13,509 bases of DNA, taken from an uncultured Oscillospiraceae bacterium. Lineage in GTDB: Bacteria; Bacillota; Clostridia; Oscillospirales; Acutalibacteraceae. The stretch covers positions 1 to 13,509 of the forward strand of contig URZE01000011.1 in NCBI GenBank assembly GCA_900552265.1, written 5' to 3'. Positions 12,349 through 13,509 of this stretch are shown in pieces. The stretch's first letter is position 1; every line of letters starts with the position of its first letter. Position numbers and translations under genes: made by a program. A model generated the notes under the pieces. It saw nothing but the letters and a program-made list of their open reading frames with translations. It did no database searches and was not told the DNA's origin.

Positions 12349-13509
12349 CTCCATGCCCCTTATAACTACTCAAAGCTACAAAGGGCAGAGAATGTATTGT
12401 TTTAAGCAATGCATTCTTCTTTTTTCTGCCAAAACTTCTTATTAGGCTTTGGTGTTCTGGTTTTGTTATATGTGAAATTTCAATATGACCTATCATCTTG
12501 TAGTAAATTTCTATTTTCTGAATAGTCTCTCCCATAATTTCTTCGCGATGATGAATTATAATTTTGTCAATGAACTCTTGCAGAATATCAAGTGTTAATT
12601 CTTCAACTTCAGAATACTTTCTGACGATTTTTAGAAATCCGTCAGCATTTAGTTCACGCTTTTGTTCCTCAGCAACTATCTTCTTCATACTTCCCAGATA
12701 ATTTTAAAAATCTTTTTTCGGATAGGTTTCCTAAAATTTTTTCTTCAAAGACTTTCTCATAAAGTATTTCAAGCTCTTTTTCTCGGGCAAGTATTTTATT
12801 TAGCATTTCAAAATTTTTTCTCTGAGTTACTTGTATTCTTTTATAGTTCTCATCTACAACTATTTTTACGAACTCATCTTCAAAATTGGTTGCAAATCTC
12901 ACTATATTCGCAATATCGTTTTTCACCAAATTTGTGAATACATCTACTCTGATGTGATGTGTCTTTTTACAAATTCCGTTTTGTTCTCGATTATTCTTAC
13001 ATGAAAAGTAATGATTATCAGGATTATCATAAGTGAATTTATAATTTAAATTTGCTCCACAATCAGAACACTGTAAGAATCCTGCAAACATATTTTTTTC
13101 AATATGTCTTGGTTTTTGACACTTCGTGGTTTTAAAAGTCTTTTGTATCATTTCAAAAAAGTCTCTGTCAATTATGGTGTTATGAACGTCTTTGTGTATT
13201 TGCCAATTTGCTTTGTCATTTTCAATACGTTTCTTAAGTTTAAATGATTTACTATAAGTTTTAAAATTGACTACATCTTCGACTTGGACAGTATTTTTCG
13301 AACCACTACATGAGTCCATAAATATTCTCCGAGCGGTGGTTTACGTAGCGGTTTTTTAAAGCCTTTTTTTATAGCGTAAACTGAAGAAATATAAATTTTT
13401 TCTTTTTTAAGAATCTTTGCTATTCCATTTACACTTTCACCTTGTTTAAATATGTGACGCACAACATCTGTAGCTTCTTCATCAACAGTCCAACGCTTTT
13501 TATCAATTT
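12338..13509 (-). pseudogene. Large serine recombinase, C-terminal half, frameshifted; 5' part beyond window
   Basis: Site-specific recombinase of the large serine (resolvase/invertase) class. Three reading frames together give the usual order: the Recombinase domain (IDKKRWTVDEEATDVVRHIF at the right edge, then NGIAKILKKEKI, KKGFKKPLRKPPLGEYLW, VVRKIL), then DVVNFKTYSKSFKLKKRIEN; a zinc ribbon (MFAGFLQCSDCGANLNYKF ... HYFSCKNNREQNGICKK); a coiled coil; and the C-terminal LNADGFLKIVRKYSEVEELT...DKIIIHHRE. Breaks occur near 13285, where YCG-type sequence between VRKIL and DVVNF is garbled, and near 12675-12685, where part of the coiled coil is missing. The catalytic Ser domain lies outside the window. 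With two frame breaks it cannot make an intact enzyme. It is transcribed in the same direction as the early genes, unlike a typical phage integrase next to a repressor. Confidence 0.9.

Noticed and set aside
1..13509. CRISPR arrays, tRNA or rRNA genes
   Set aside because: No regularly spaced repeats, cloverleaf-like sequence or rRNA segments were seen on either strand.

Overview
The window is part of an AT-rich prophage (or prophage remnant) of a Gram-positive host. Strong purine-rich Shine-Dalgarno sequences, low GC, and a DUF1071 annealing protein, P27-type small terminase and DnaB replisome resembling those of Firmicutes siphophages point to a low-GC Firmicute, perhaps an anaerobic clostridial or tissierellial host. 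The species cannot be fixed from the sequence.

Layout. Almost all phage genes lie on the minus strand and read right to left. (1) 12338-13509: the C-terminal half of a large serine recombinase, broken by frameshifts and running off the right edge. (2) 11182-12348: an accessory cassette holding one plus-strand gene for an exported zinc-phospholipase-C-like protein. It is bracketed by imperfect direct repeats that correspond to the sequence just downstream of the recombinase stop. (3) 6449-11110: the early replication/recombination operon: small membrane protein, small Cys-rich protein, DUF1071 single-strand annealing protein, RusA resolvase, SSB-like protein, replisome organizer, DnaB helicase, a small conserved-type protein and a sigma-region-4-like late regulator. 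Genes abut or overlap, with good ribosome binding sites. (4) 4029-6354: a second accessory locus, a divergent pair encoding a 603-residue coiled-coil protein of unknown family (minus) and a 139-residue exported protein (plus). It sits between the late regulator and the late operon. (5) 1-3984: the late (packaging) operon: late promoter with tandem GGACAAAA boxes, a leader hairpin, HNH endonuclease, ParB-like protein, C5 cytosine methyltransferase, small terminase, and a large terminase that is frameshifted and cut by the left edge.

How it fits together. The early operon replicates and recombines phage DNA. The sigma-like protein at its end probably switches on the late promoter, which lacks a good -35 element. 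HNH plus small and large terminase form the packaging start, and the methyltransferase/ParB pair probably modifies or marks phage DNA. The two cargo loci use their own or poorly matched signals and look like host-directed or defence 'morons'.

Most notable: the unknown 603-residue protein with its divergent exported partner; the repeat-flanked exported PLC-like gene with a 16-bp palindrome at its promoter; apparent ATT start codons on both the HNH and the large terminase genes; and decay (terminase frameshift, recombinase frameshifts, no recognisable repressor/cro region) suggesting a defective prophage.
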